Positions 1-9,060 are shown, numbered from the stretch's first letter. The stretch: 64,000 bases of DNA from Hahnella aquatica (GCA_965194505.1 OZ239144.1:62001-126000), one strand, 5' to 3'. Notes: generated from the sequence alone by a model not told the origin. Made by a program: numbers and translations.

Positions 1-264
1 ATCCGCAATGTCGGGTGCGAGCAGGTCGCGACGCGTCGAGAGGACCTGACCGAATTTGACGAAGATCGGGCCCAGGCTCTCCAGGGCCTCACGGATGCGA
101 CTGCCGCGGCTCTTGTCGAACCGCCGGCCAAATCGCAGCACGGCCAGCAGAATGCTCAGCAGCCGAGAATCAAGCCCACGCTGGGCACCATCGACGGCAA
201 GCTGATCGAGTCCGTGGCGCCAGACCACCAGCAGGATGGTGAGCATCCGAAGCAAGGAGGTCAT
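1..264 (-). CDS. ubiB: UbiB ABC1-family kinase-like protein, N-terminal fragment (runs off left edge)
   Basis: Only the first 88 codons are in the window. They read from an ATG at 264 out through base 1. The visible part contains LGPIFVKFGQVLSTRRDLL, the KxGQ-type N-terminal signature of the UbiB/ABC1 (ADCK) family, which supports ubiquinone biosynthesis at the inner membrane. The start codon overlaps the ttcA stop in an ATGA, so translation is probably coupled to ttcA. The ATP-binding core and C-terminal membrane helices lie outside the window. Family assignment is firm from the signature; the exact role is inferred from the family. Confidence 0.85.
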   Translation of the reverse strand, partial: MTSLLRMLTILLVVWRHGLDQLAVDGAQRGLDSRLLSILLAVLRFGRRFDKSRGSRIREALESLGPIFVKFGQVLSTRRDLLAPDIAD

Positions 265-1100
265 GGCGTGGGCCGCCCCAGATCTTGGAAAGGAAAGAGG
301 CTGCGGTCGAGCAGGTGCGAGGGCACCACGCGGCCCAGGGCCTGGAACATGGATTCAATGCGGCCGGGGTGTTGGCGCTGCCAGTCCTGCAGCATGCGTT
401 TGATCTGTTGGCGCTGAAGGTTCTCTTGCGAGCCGCAGAGGTCGCAGGGAATGATGGGAAAGCCGCGGGCCTGCGCCCAGGCCTCGAGGTCTTGCTCCTC
501 CACATAGGCCAGGGGGCGAATGACAGTGTGGCGCCCGTCGTCGGAGCGCAGCTTCGGTGGCATGGTCTTGAGGGTGCCGCCAAAGAACAGGTTGAGAAAG
601 AAGGTCTCCAGGATGTCATCCCGGTGGTGGCCCAGGGCAATCTTGGTGGCCCCGAGTTCATCGGCCACCCGATACAGCACGCCTCGGCGAAGCCGCGAGC
701 AGAGCGAGCACATGGTCTGGCCTTCGGGAATCACGCGCTTGACAATGCTGTGGGTGTCCTGGCTCTCGATGTGAAAGGGCACGCCCAATGCCTGCAGGTA
801 ATTGGGCAGGACATCGGTTGGGAAACCAGGATGGCCCTGGTCGAGGTTGACGGCGACCAGTTCAAAGTCGATGGGTGCACGGGCCCGCAGCGACATGAGA
901 ATGTCGAGCAGCCCGTAGCTGTCCTTTCCACCGGAGAGGCAGACCATGACCTTGTCGCCAGCCTCGATCATTTGAAAGTCGGCGATGGCCTCGCCCACAA
1001 GGCGGTGCAGGCGTTTGGACCGCTTGTTGTGCTCGGTCTCCGCGCGGCGGCCGTCCTGCGGCAGGGTTTCGAGCAGGCGGGCTACGGAGACGGTTGCCAT
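261..1100 (-). CDS. ttcA: tRNA 2-thiocytidine(32) synthetase TtcA
   Basis: A 279-aa ATP-dependent sulfurtransferase that thiolates C32 of certain tRNAs in the cytosol. The PP-loop SGGKDS is at residues 56-61. The CxxC pair C131/C134 and a later PCDLC segment (C219/C222) supply the cysteines that hold the [4Fe-4S] cluster in TtcA. Length matches the family (about 280-310 aa). It overlaps folB upstream by 19 bp and ubiB downstream by 4 bp, so it sits in a tight minus-strand run with folM-like and folB genes. No unusual feature was seen. Confidence 0.96.
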   Translation of the reverse strand: MATVSVARLLETLPQDGRRAETEHNKRSKRLHRLVGEAIADFQMIEAGDKVMVCLSGGKDSYGLLDILMSLRARAPIDFELVAVNLDQGHPGFPTDVLPNYLQALGVPFHIESQDTHSIVKRVIPEGQTMCSLCSRLRRGVLYRVADELGATKIALGHHRDDILETFFLNLFFGGTLKTMPPKLRSDDGRHTVIRPLAYVEEQDLEAWAQARGFPIIPCDLCGSQENLQRQQIKRMLQDWQRQHPGRIESMFQALGRVVPSHLLDRSLFPFQDLGRPTP

Positions 1101-1477
1101 GCAAAGACCTCAATGCCGACGGTGTCGCAGTCGGGGTAGACATCTGGCTTCTCGGTGCTGACCTTGACGGCCCGCACCTGGGCCTGCGAAAGGCACAAGG
1201 CCACGATGCGATCGAGCAGTGTTTCTTGCAGGTTGTAGTGCTGCTCGGCCGCGACCTCGAGCACGCCCATGCGGATGAAGTCGTAATCGAGCACATCATC
1301 GACGGCATCGCTCTGCGAGGTCGATTGGGCGATGGGCACGAAGAGTTCCACGTTCATGCGCAGCCGTTGCGCCTGCTGCCGCTCATGCGCATGAAAGCCA
1401 ATGGAGGCCTGAACGCAAAGGCCGTTGAGAAAAATTCGACGGCAGTCGGCCAGTCGTGGGTCGAGCAGCATGGTCAT
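1082..1477 (-). CDS. folB: Dihydroneopterin aldolase
   Basis: A 131-aa protein of the DHNA aldolase/epimerase fold, which makes 6-hydroxymethyl-dihydropterin in folate synthesis. Visible signatures are the N-terminal IFLNGLCVQASIGFHAHER, containing the IGxxxxER core of the family, a central DYDFIRMGV segment, and a C-terminal VKVSTEKPDVY strand. The ATG at 1477 overlaps the reductase stop in an ATGA. A second in-frame ATG two codons later (1471) is also possible. The upstream FolM-like reductase places both in pterin metabolism. Confidence 0.93.
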   Translation of the reverse strand: MTMLLDPRLADCRRIFLNGLCVQASIGFHAHERQQAQRLRMNVELFVPIAQSTSQSDAVDDVLDYDFIRMGVLEVAAEQHYNLQETLLDRIVALCLSQAQVRAVKVSTEKPDVYPDCDTVGIEVFAWQPSP

Positions 1478-2295
1478 CGGGTGGTGAACATGACGTCACG
1501 GGCCGAGGGGCTCAGGTGCTGGCCACCATCGACCAGCACCGTGGTGCCGGTCACAGCCCGGGCCTGTGCCAGCCAGGCCACCGCCTCGGCCACCTCCTGT
1601 GCGGTGCTCGACTGGCCCAAGGGCGTCTTCTGGTGGGCCCGCTCGAACTCAGCCCGTGTCTGGTCTGCCGAGGGCAGGCTGATGCCGGGAGACACCCCCA
1701 AGACCCGCAGCGCTGGGGCCAGGGCCTGGGCCATCAGGCGCGTGGCGTGCTCCAGGGCCGCCTTGGAGACCGTGTAGCTAAAGAAGTCAGGATTCGGATT
1801 GACCAGCTTTTGGTCGAGCAGGTTGATGACCGCGGCCATGGGCATGACGCCATGGGCCTGTTTGGCCGCGCGGCCGCAGGCGCGATGCAATGCCTGGGTG
1901 AGTCGAATCGGCGCCATGAGGTTGGTGGTCAGGTGCCGAGACAGGCTGGCGGGGGTGGCGGTGTTGGCGAGGTCGAACTCAAAACGTGCCGCATTGTTGA
2001 CCAACAGGCCCACGGCACCCAGCTGTGTCTCCAGGTCGTTCCACCAGGCATCCAGTGCGGCGTCATCCCCGAGGGTGTCCAGGTCGAGTGCCACGGCGGT
2101 GGCCGCACCGCCTGAATCGGTAATCTGGCGCGCCAGGGCCTGTGCCTCGGTGGCCGATGCCCGATGTCCAATGGCCAACTGCCAGCCGTCCTCGGCCAGC
2201 CGCAGCGCGATGGCCTGGCCGAGTCGTTTGGCCCCGCCGGTGACCAAGGCCACTGGGCGCGTTCTGGAAAGGGGCTTGGAGGGTCGATCGGGCAT
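1474..2295 (-). CDS. SDR-family oxidoreductase, FolM/pteridine reductase-like
   Basis: A 273-aa short-chain dehydrogenase. The N-terminal TGGAKRLG is the nucleotide-binding glycine motif. NNAA follows, then INLLDQKL and the catalytic YxxxK as YTVSK. The variant glycine motif and the LLDQ..NPNPDFFSYT region resemble FolM-type dihydromonapterin/dihydrofolate reductases, and folB next door supports a pterin substrate. I chose the ATG at 2295 because a longer reading to 2403 would run into the divergent methyltransferase at 2327. Only 31 bp separate the two starts. Substrate specificity is inferred. Confidence 0.85.
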   Translation of the reverse strand: MPDRPSKPLSRTRPVALVTGGAKRLGQAIALRLAEDGWQLAIGHRASATEAQALARQITDSGGAATAVALDLDTLGDDAALDAWWNDLETQLGAVGLLVNNAARFEFDLANTATPASLSRHLTTNLMAPIRLTQALHRACGRAAKQAHGVMPMAAVINLLDQKLVNPNPDFFSYTVSKAALEHATRLMAQALAPALRVLGVSPGISLPSADQTRAEFERAHQKTPLGQSSTAQEVAEAVAWLAQARAVTGTTVLVDGGQHLSPSARDVMFTTR

Positions 2296-2326
2296 CTCGC
2301 AAGTGTAGCTTTGATAACCTGCCGCC

Positions 2327-3550
2327 ATGGTCTCCACCCTTGACGACGCGCTGTGTGCAGAGGCTTCATCCCTCGGTGGTTGGCTGCCCTTTGATGCCTT
2401 CATGGAGCTGGCCCTGCACCACCCGACGCAGGGCTATTACGCGGTGCCGGCAGGCCCCACAGGCCCATTTGGTGAGTGCGGCGATTTCGTCACAGCGCCC
2501 ATGCTGGGTCCTTGGATGGCCCATGCGATGGCCCGGCGGTTCGAGGCCCTGACAGACCTGGCAGCAAGCCAGGGGCGTGCCTCGGCCCTGAGCCTTCGAG
2601 AGTTCGGCCCTGGAACGGGCCGGCTGATGGCGGACCTGCTCGCGGTGCTCTGGTCCCGCGGGGTTCTGCCCGAGCGTGTCGAACTGATTGAACGCAGTGG
2701 CGGCCTTCAGGCCCGCCAGCAAGACACCCTTCGTTCGGTGTTGCAGGCGCTGGACCCTGCCGCCTGGTCGGCGCTTGAGCCCCGATTGGTCTGGCCGGCC
2801 CGCTGGCCAGATGAGGCCATGCCACCCTTTGACGGCCTGGCGATGGCCAATGAAGTGGCCGATGCCTTGCCCGTGAAACGCTTTGAGTGGCGCGGCCCGG
2901 GCGATGTCCTGGAGTGGGGTGTGGTGAGGGCCTCTGGGGCTGGTGACCCTGCCTGGGCATGGGAGCCCCGGCCGGCTGAAGGGCCCTTGCTGGAGGCCGT
3001 GATGCAGCGACAGGCGCAGGTCTCTGAACGCCTGGGCCCCTGGCGATCGGGCCACATGGGGGAGTGGTGCCCCAGCCTACAGGCGTGGGCCAGCACAGTG
3101 GTCGCGACCGTTCATTGGGGCGAGGTGATCTTCATCGACTATGGCTATGAGCGCCTGGAGCTGGACCATCCCGACCGCAGCGGAGGAACCCTGGCGGGCC
3201 ATCGGGCCCACCGGCGGGTCGATGACCCCATGGCCTGGTTGGCCTTGCCAGGTGAGATGGACCTGACAGCCCATGTGGACTTCTCCGAGCTGGCCCAGGC
3301 TGCGCGCGCAGGGGGCGCGTCCTCGGTGGCAGTGCAGACCCAGGCGGCCTGGCTGCTCGACCAAGGCCTGCTCGATGTGGCGACCGAGTTGCTCTTTGAA
3401 GGCGGTGCGGGGGCCCCGCCTGCGGAGCCCTCAAGGCTGCGAGCGCTCTCGCAACTTCAGACCCTGCTCTCGGACGATGGCATGGGCCAGCGATTTCTTG
3501 CGCTCACAGCAACGATCGGCCAGTCAGATCCTTTGTCGCCATTGCGGTGA
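2327..3550 (+). CDS. MidA/NDUFAF7-family SAM-dependent methyltransferase (DUF185)
   Basis: A 407-aa protein. Near the N-terminus it has HPTQGYYA, then GDFVTAP, then REFGPGTGRLMADLL, which is the SAM-binding motif I in the form used by the MidA/NDUFAF7 family. Further on are ANEVADALPVKRF and FIDYGYE, also family hallmarks. Mitochondrial NDUFAF7 methylates an arginine of complex I subunit NDUFS2. The bacterial target is not established. It is divergent from the FolM-like gene with a 31-bp gap, and its 3' end overlaps the convergent cca gene by 47 bp. Confidence 0.88.
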   Translation: MVSTLDDALCAEASSLGGWLPFDAFMELALHHPTQGYYAVPAGPTGPFGECGDFVTAPMLGPWMAHAMARRFEALTDLAASQGRASALSLREFGPGTGRLMADLLAVLWSRGVLPERVELIERSGGLQARQQDTLRSVLQALDPAAWSALEPRLVWPARWPDEAMPPFDGLAMANEVADALPVKRFEWRGPGDVLEWGVVRASGAGDPAWAWEPRPAEGPLLEAVMQRQAQVSERLGPWRSGHMGEWCPSLQAWASTVVATVHWGEVIFIDYGYERLELDHPDRSGGTLAGHRAHRRVDDPMAWLALPGEMDLTAHVDFSELAQAARAGGASSVAVQTQAAWLLDQGLLDVATELLFEGGAGAPPAEPSRLRALSQLQTLLSDDGMGQRFLALTATIGQSDPLSPLR

Positions 3551-4709
3551 GCTGTTCGAGGCGGGCCTGGGCAACCGCCTCAGCAATCGACTGACCCTTG
3601 GACTGGGCCTCTTGGGCCACCGCACCCACGGGTGTCTGAAGCAGTTCGTACACCTGTTGGGCCAGATGTTCACAGGCCTGGGCGGGCTGGTTGTGCAGCA
3701 GGCGGCCGAGATGAATGAGTGCAGCCAGGCGCTCTGGGCGTCGGAAGAGGTCTGCGCTCTGGCACCACTGCAGGCAGCGGCCTGCCCATTGCGCTGCAGA
3801 CTCCGAAGGCTCCCGCAAGGGCACCTGGTCCAAGCCTGCGCCGAGCATCTGCACCCACTCATGGACGGCCTTGGGCACCACGGCCGACATCGGCTCGGGC
3901 AGTTCCTCGGCCCAGAGCACCGCTGCGGTGATCAAGGGATCGGTCTTTGCCAGGGCCAGGGCCTCCAGCTGCGCCAGGCGCGTCTGCGTTGGCGCGGGGG
4001 CCTGCATGATGCGCGGCCAGGCACCCACCGACACCAAGAGCTCGACCAGCCGTTGTGGCGCCACCTCGGAGAGGCCTTTGAGCACCTCCTGCCAGACCCG
4101 CTCGGCCACCAGGTTGTCGGCCTCACCAGCCTCCACCATGCGCGCGCAGAGTGCAGCGGTGTCGGGGTCCACCTGGGCCCAGGGCCATCGGGCCATGAAC
4201 CGGGCCAGTCGCAGGAGTCGAACGGGATCCTCTTGAAAGGCGGGGCTGACATGTCGGAGCCGCTGCCCTTGGAGATCCGCATGGCCGCCGTGTGGGTCGT
4301 GCAGCTGGCCTTGCTCGTCGACGGCCATGGCATTGATGGTGAGGTCGCGCCGAAGCAGGTCGTCCTCGAGGGTCACGGAGGCGTCGGCCTGAAATTGAAA
4401 GCCGTGATAGCCCACGCCGCTCTTGCGCTCGGTGCGAGCCAGCGCGAATTCCGCCTGGGATGTCGGATGCAGGAAGACGGGAAAATCTCGGCCCACGGGC
4501 CGAAACCCGGCATCCAGCATGGCCTGCGGAGTGGCGCCCACCACGAGAAAGTCATGGTCGGCGCTGTCGTCGCCCAGCAGCGCATCCCGGACGGCGCCGC
4601 CCACACAGTAGAGGGCCACGGTTGTGGGCAGCCGGGCACAGACGGGATCGGTTCGCTGCGGGGCCAGGGCCCGCAGCCGCGCGGCGGACTCGTGCAGCGG
4701 TCTGGTCAA
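3504..4709 (-). CDS. cca: CCA tRNA nucleotidyltransferase with degenerate C-terminal HD region
   Basis: A 401-aa class II CCA-adding enzyme that repairs the tRNA 3' CCA end. The head domain is intact: VGGAVRDALLG, catalytic acidic pair in DHDFLVVG, RRDLTINAMA, and EDPVRLLRLARF. In the multifunctional Cca of enterobacteria a C-terminal HD phosphohydrolase domain follows, with paired His and Asp residues. Here the matching stretch (about residues 220-270) has the right length, but I see no HxxxD or HD pair. Nucleotidyltransfer is secure; phosphatase activity is doubtful. It overlaps the upstream NDUFA9-like gene by 4 bp. Confidence 0.93.
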   Translation of the reverse strand: MTRPLHESAARLRALAPQRTDPVCARLPTTVALYCVGGAVRDALLGDDSADHDFLVVGATPQAMLDAGFRPVGRDFPVFLHPTSQAEFALARTERKSGVGYHGFQFQADASVTLEDDLLRRDLTINAMAVDEQGQLHDPHGGHADLQGQRLRHVSPAFQEDPVRLLRLARFMARWPWAQVDPDTAALCARMVEAGEADNLVAERVWQEVLKGLSEVAPQRLVELLVSVGAWPRIMQAPAPTQTRLAQLEALALAKTDPLITAAVLWAEELPEPMSAVVPKAVHEWVQMLGAGLDQVPLREPSESAAQWAGRCLQWCQSADLFRRPERLAALIHLGRLLHNQPAQACEHLAQQVYELLQTPVGAVAQEAQSKGQSIAEAVAQARLEQLTAMATKDLTGRSLL

Positions 4710-5689
4710 TCCTGGAGCAGGCGGGTGGTGCGACGCTGCAACAAGCGCCCGCGAACGGTCTGGCCGCCGAGAAACAGTGGCGCCATGGCATGCAGGCTCA
4801 TCGGGGCTCGAATGCCGAGTGCCGCAGACATGGGTTCGGCCGAGACATTGGGCACGCTGGCCGAGGCGAGGTTGTCGCGGGAGATCAGCGGCCGGCCTGG
4901 CAGGTGCTCCATCACCAGGGCTTGAAGCCAGGAGAGGCTGTCGGGCAACGGAAGAATGGGCCGTGGGTGTCCGCTGTAGACGCCGGCCCAGTGAACAATC
5001 TCGTAGAGGCTCAGCACATCGGGGCCCACCACGTCGTAGACCTGGCCGATCGTCTTGGGATTCTCGATGGCATTGCAGACCGCATGGGCCAGGTCGCCGA
5101 CATAGACCGGCTGAAACTTGGCGTGGGGCGTGGCCAGCGGAACGATCGGCATGATCGCCTGCAGTCGTGCGAAAAGCCGCAGGAACTGGTCTCCAGGCCC
5201 GAAGACCACCGAGGGGCGCAGGATGGTGAGGTCCAGGCCGTGCACGCCGCGCAGCGCCGCCTCTCCAGCCGCCTTCGAGCGCAGGTACATGGAGGGGGCA
5301 TGGTCTGAGACGCCAAGCGCGCTGATGTGAATGAGCCGACGAACACCTTGGCGGGTCATGCAGCGGGCCAGGCGTGAGGGCAGCTTCACATGGGCTTCAT
5401 CGAAATCGGGCCCCCAGGGGCGTCCGGGCTTGCTGTGCAGCAGGCCCACCAGGTTGACCACCTGGCTGGCTCCGGCCAGGGCGTCGCCGAGTGCGCCCTC
5501 CTCGCGCGGGTCGAGGGTGACAATCTCAATGCCTGGAAGGCTCCAGAGGGCCCGCGCGCGGCTGCGGGAGCGCGTGAGGATGCGCACAGCGCCGGCAGCG
5601 CCACCGGCTCGGGAGACCAATTCAGCGGCAATGGCCTGGCCAATGAAGCCAGCCCCTCCAACAATCACAGTCTTGCGAGGTGTTTCCAT
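4706..5689 (-). CDS. Complex I NDUFA9-family NAD(P)-binding protein
   Basis: A 327-aa atypical SDR. The Rossmann motif is VIVGGAGFIGQAIA at the N-terminus, followed by VVNLVGLL and HISALGV. YLRSKAAGE supplies the Yx3K pair, and ILRPSVVFGPGD is typical of the NDUFA9/NmrA-like subgroup. In mitochondria NDUFA9 is an accessory complex I subunit. Bacterial homologues are annotated by similarity only. It lies between a lytic transglycosylase and cca and is probably cotranscribed with both (13-bp gap upstream, ATGA overlap downstream). Function in this organism is not established. Confidence 0.82.
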   Translation of the reverse strand: METPRKTVIVGGAGFIGQAIAAELVSRAGGAAGAVRILTRSRSRARALWSLPGIEIVTLDPREEGALGDALAGASQVVNLVGLLHSKPGRPWGPDFDEAHVKLPSRLARCMTRQGVRRLIHISALGVSDHAPSMYLRSKAAGEAALRGVHGLDLTILRPSVVFGPGDQFLRLFARLQAIMPIVPLATPHAKFQPVYVGDLAHAVCNAIENPKTIGQVYDVVGPDVLSLYEIVHWAGVYSGHPRPILPLPDSLSWLQALVMEHLPGRPLISRDNLASASVPNVSAEPMSAALGIRAPMSLHAMAPLFLGGQTVRGRLLQRRTTRLLQD

Positions 5690-5702
5690 CTGATTCGAGT
5701 CC

Positions 5703-7613
5703 TTAGGGGTTCACCGCCAGGCGGCTTGGGCCCGGGCCAATCTGGGCGAGCCACTCGTTGAGCAAGTTTGATGTCTCGGATTGTCTCAGCAAACCTTGGT
5801 AGACCGCCGTGTTGGCCAGCACTTGTTTCACATAGCCACGGGTCTCGGAGAAAGGAATGGACTCGGCAAAGGCTGCACCTGGAATGGTCTGGGTGAGTTG
5901 GCCGGACCAGAGTCGGCTGCGAGATGGCCCCGCGTTGTAAGCCGCCGTGGCCAGAATGGCAGAGCCTTTGAAGTCTCGGGTGAGGTCTCTTAGGTAATGG
6001 ATGCCCAGGGAAATGTTGGTCTGGGGCTCCTCGAGTCGGTCGAGCCGAAAGCCCTTGAGGCCCATGTCGCGGGCCACCGACTTGGCTGTTTTGGGCATGA
6101 GCTGCATCAGGCCCACGGCCCCGACCGGTGAACGCACCGCCGGCAGAAATCGGGACTCCTGCCGCATGAGCCCGAGCACCCATGCGGTCTCCAAGGGCTC
6201 GGCCCGATTGGCCAGGTCAATCTCACGCCGATGGAAGATCGGGTAGCGCAGGGAGAGGTCGTGGAGCTGCTGGGTTCGAATGGCTGCTGCAATGCCACGA
6301 TCGGGGTGGCCCGCCTCGAAGGCGAGCTGGCTGGCCGCCAGCAGTGCGGCATCGGGGAGGTCTCGAATGAGCCCATTCCACTCCAGAGAAGCCTCTGAGC
6401 GCATGCCCAGCGAGGAGAGCTTGAGCCCCCGATAGACGCTCGGATGGTCGGCCAGGCGGGCCCGTTGCTCTGCGATCTGTCGTCGCGTTCGGGCGTCGGG
6501 TGGGGGTACAAAGATCTGCCGACCCAGGGCCTCGGCCGTGAGAATTTGATAAAAACCCCAGCCCGGCGGAATGGTGGCCCAGATGGCCCGGGCCTGCTCA
6601 TGCTGGCCGGTCTGAGCGGCCAGCCAGCCCCGCCAGTAGGCCCAATGGTCTTGCTGTTGAAGGCTTGTCGGCATCACGGCGAGGATCTGCCGAAGCGCAG
6701 CCCAGTCGCCCATTCGAAGAGAGAGCCGTGCCGCAGACTCGAGCAACACCGGCGGCTGTGAGCCCACCGAGCCAAAGCCCTCACGGATGAGTGGCCAGGC
6801 CTTGGGGTCGCTTCGCAGCCAGAGGCGGCTGCCAATGGCGAACTGCAGGAAGGCGCGCTGCTCGGCGGAGAAGGTCTTCTGGGTCTTGTCGAGCTGGGCG
6901 GCGGCCTGTGTGCTTCGAATCTGTGCCATGGCCAGAAGCCGCAGCACGGCCTGCTCGGAGGTGGACAGCCGCAACCCCCGCGCGGCCGACCAGAGTTGCT
7001 CAGCCGCCTTGAGGTCGCCCTGGGTGGCCATCGCACGGGCCCGGTCTCGCACCCCTTCTGCTTCGATCAGGCCCCGGGCCGCGAGGTCCTCGAGCAGGTC
7101 TTGGCAGCCAAGGGTGGACTCCTGCCCCTGGGTGACCGCCAGCAGGTTCGGGGGATCAAGGTCTGAACGCAGCCGCGCCTGGGCGCAGCGCAGTGGACTG
7201 GAGTCGAGGTCTGCTGGAATTTGACGAATGATGTCGCTCGCCTTGGACCAAGGCGCCGACTGCAAGGCCGCCACGCCCCAGTCGCGATACAGCGCCCGAA
7301 CCAGGACATGGCCTTGGTGGGTCTCCGAGAAGTCCTTGGCGGCATGCTGGGCCGCCTCGGAAAATGGCTGGCCGGTCACCACCAACTGGCTGCGCCAATA
7401 GGCTGGCCAGATGCGAAGGGGGTCTTGCCGCAGGGCCTGCTCGGCCTGCAAGAGTCGGGGAATGCTGCGGGCCTCAAAGGCGGCCTTGGCCGAGACCATG
7501 GCATGCACTGGGGCCGTCGATGGGGGTGGGTCTCGGGGCTTGGCGCTGAGGGGGACCGTGAGGCTGGTCAGGGCCAGCGCCAACAGGCTGGAGGTGAAGA
7601 AGGTGGGTTGCAT
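5703..7613 (-). CDS. slt: Soluble lytic murein transglycosylase
   Basis: A 636-aa periplasmic enzyme that cleaves peptidoglycan to 1,6-anhydro-muropeptides. It begins with a signal peptide (hydrophobic residues about 5-22, LSAKP cleavage region). A long alpha-superhelical region follows. The C-terminal GEWL-like catalytic domain carries RQESRF with the catalytic Glu, then GAVGLMQLMP and ATAAYNAGP. Length matches E. coli Slt70 (about 645 aa). The start at 7613 is divergent from the cyclo-ligase at 7653, leaving 39 bp for both promoters. Confidence 0.94.
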   Translation of the reverse strand: MQPTFFTSSLLALALTSLTVPLSAKPRDPPPSTAPVHAMVSAKAAFEARSIPRLLQAEQALRQDPLRIWPAYWRSQLVVTGQPFSEAAQHAAKDFSETHQGHVLVRALYRDWGVAALQSAPWSKASDIIRQIPADLDSSPLRCAQARLRSDLDPPNLLAVTQGQESTLGCQDLLEDLAARGLIEAEGVRDRARAMATQGDLKAAEQLWSAARGLRLSTSEQAVLRLLAMAQIRSTQAAAQLDKTQKTFSAEQRAFLQFAIGSRLWLRSDPKAWPLIREGFGSVGSQPPVLLESAARLSLRMGDWAALRQILAVMPTSLQQQDHWAYWRGWLAAQTGQHEQARAIWATIPPGWGFYQILTAEALGRQIFVPPPDARTRRQIAEQRARLADHPSVYRGLKLSSLGMRSEASLEWNGLIRDLPDAALLAASQLAFEAGHPDRGIAAAIRTQQLHDLSLRYPIFHRREIDLANRAEPLETAWVLGLMRQESRFLPAVRSPVGAVGLMQLMPKTAKSVARDMGLKGFRLDRLEEPQTNISLGIHYLRDLTRDFKGSAILATAAYNAGPSRSRLWSGQLTQTIPGAAFAESIPFSETRGYVKQVLANTAVYQGLLRQSETSNLLNEWLAQIGPGPSRLAVNP

Positions 7614-7652
7614 CGGACTACGATAGCCTGGGTTCCCTCAGAATCGAAAGAT

Positions 7653-8258
7653 ATGTCGTTGTCTAAAGCTGAAATTGTCTCCATCAAGTCGTCTCTGCGG
7701 CGAGAAGCCTTGCAGGCACGGCAGGCCATGGCGCCAGCGCACCATGCGCAGTCCTCGTTCGACCTGGCCGAGCGGCTTGACGGCCTTCTGGCGGCCCAGG
7801 GCTGGCAGCGGCCCCTGGTCTTCTGGCCTTGGCGTGCCGAACCCGACCTGAGGGCGCTCTGGGCGCGGTGGCGCTCCCGCGGCCTGGCCCTTGGGCTGCC
7901 CGTGGTGCAGGCCATGGATGCGCCCCTGACCATGGTGGCCTGGGGGCCGGACGATGCCTGGACATCGGACGCCATGGGGCTGCCGGTGCCGGTGCATCAA
8001 AAGGCCTTTGACTCAGACTGCTGGGTGGTGCCCTGTGTGGCCGTAGACGCCGAGGGCCATCGGCTCGGCGCGGGCAAGGGCTTTTACGACCGGACTTGGG
8101 CGGCCTGGCCGCCAGACCGCCCCCCCCCGACATTGGTCGGTGTCTGCTTTGAAGAGGCTCGGCGACCGACATCCTTCGGTGAGCCGCATGACCTGCGGCT
8201 CGATTGGCTGGTCACGGAGCGGTCGGTTTGGGAGGTCCCAGGCCCAGGGCCTCGATGA
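7653..8258 (+). CDS. 5-formyltetrahydrofolate cyclo-ligase
   Basis: A 201-aa cytosolic enzyme converting 5-formyl-THF to 5,10-methenyl-THF with ATP. Diagnostic features are an N-terminal basic helix with LRREALQAR, FWPWRAEPDL, VPCVAVDAEGHRLGAGKGFYDR (the GxGxGYYDR-type motif, here GAGKGFYDR), and a C-terminal DWLVTE. I chose the ATG at 7653 because homology begins there; longer in-frame starts overlap slt. Its 3' end overlaps the convergent metF by 47 bp, so two folate genes share their ends. Confidence 0.92.
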   Translation: MSLSKAEIVSIKSSLRREALQARQAMAPAHHAQSSFDLAERLDGLLAAQGWQRPLVFWPWRAEPDLRALWARWRSRGLALGLPVVQAMDAPLTMVAWGPDDAWTSDAMGLPVPVHQKAFDSDCWVVPCVAVDAEGHRLGAGKGFYDRTWAAWPPDRPPPTLVGVCFEEARRPTSFGEPHDLRLDWLVTERSVWEVPGPGPR

Positions 8259-9060
8259 TGGCCAGCGTGGGCTCGGCCCGGTTCATGGTGTAGAAGTGCA
8301 GGCCGGGCACGCCGGCCGTCATGAGCTGATCGACCAGGTCGGTCACCACGGACTGGCCGAACGCCCGGATGGAGGCCAGGTCGTCGCCGTAGCCCATGAG
8401 GCGCTGTCGGATCCATCGCGGAATCTCGGCCCCACAGGCATCCGAGAAGCGCGCCAACTGGCTGTGGTTGGTGATGGGCATGATGCCCGGCACGATGGGA
8501 ATGTCGACGCCCAAGGCATGGGCGTCATCCACGAACCGAAAGTAGGCATCGGTGTTGTAGAAGTACTGCGTGATCGCGCCCGTGGCACCCGCCTGAACCT
8601 TTTCGACGAAACACTGCAGGTCGTGCTGGGCCGAGCGCGCCTGCGGATGGATCTCGGGGTAGGCGGCCACCTCGACCTCGAAATGATCGCCAAACCGCTC
8701 TCGAATGAAACGCACCAGGTCGACCGCGTGGGAGAACCCCCCGGCCTGCCCATAGCCGGAGGGCAGGTCACCCCGCAGGGCCACCAACCGCGCAATGCCT
8801 TGACCTCGATAGCCCTCGAGCAAGGCCTGCATCTCGGCCTGGCTTGCGCCGATGCAGGAGACATGGGGCGCGACGGCCGGCAGCAGCCCTTGGAGCTGGG
8901 CCACCGTGGCCAGGGTGCCCTCGCGGGTGGACCCCCCGGCCCCATACGTGACGGAGCCATACCGAGGCCCCAGCGCATGGGCGAGCTGTGACACGGTCTC
9001 GCCCAGTTGCGCCTGGGCCTCCGCCGTCTTGGGCGGGAAAAACTCGAGGCTGAACTCCAT
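8212..9060 (-). CDS. metF: 5,10-methylenetetrahydrofolate reductase
   Basis: A 282-aa FAD-dependent TIM-barrel enzyme that reduces 5,10-methylene-THF to 5-methyl-THF for methionine synthesis. Visible hallmarks are the N-terminal FSLEFFPPKT, VTYGAGGSTR, ALRGDLP, QYFYN and PGIMPI. It begins 22 bases after ahcY ends on the same strand, so it should be cotranscribed with ahcY and controlled by the SAH riboswitch upstream. Length is close to E. coli MetF (296 aa), without the eukaryotic regulatory domain. Confidence 0.96.
   Translation of the reverse strand: MEFSLEFFPPKTAEAQAQLGETVSQLAHALGPRYGSVTYGAGGSTREGTLATVAQLQGLLPAVAPHVSCIGASQAEMQALLEGYRGQGIARLVALRGDLPSGYGQAGGFSHAVDLVRFIRERFGDHFEVEVAAYPEIHPQARSAQHDLQCFVEKVQAGATGAITQYFYNTDAYFRFVDDAHALGVDIPIVPGIMPITNHSQLARFSDACGAEIPRWIRQRLMGYGDDLASIRAFGQSVVTDLVDQLMTAGVPGLHFYTMNRAEPTLAIIEALGLGPPKPTAP

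Noticed and set aside
1474..2403. Longer 309-aa reading of the FolM-like reductase
   Set aside because: The extra 36 residues overlap the divergent methyltransferase start and lack SDR homology; the ATG at 2295 is better.
3273..4925. 550-codon plus-strand frame over cca
   Set aside because: Antisense to the intact cca and the NDUFA9-like gene; shadow of GC-rich third positions.
7221..8258. 345-aa reading of the cyclo-ligase
   Set aside because: The first 144 residues are antisense to slt and carry no family signal; the gene starts at 7653.
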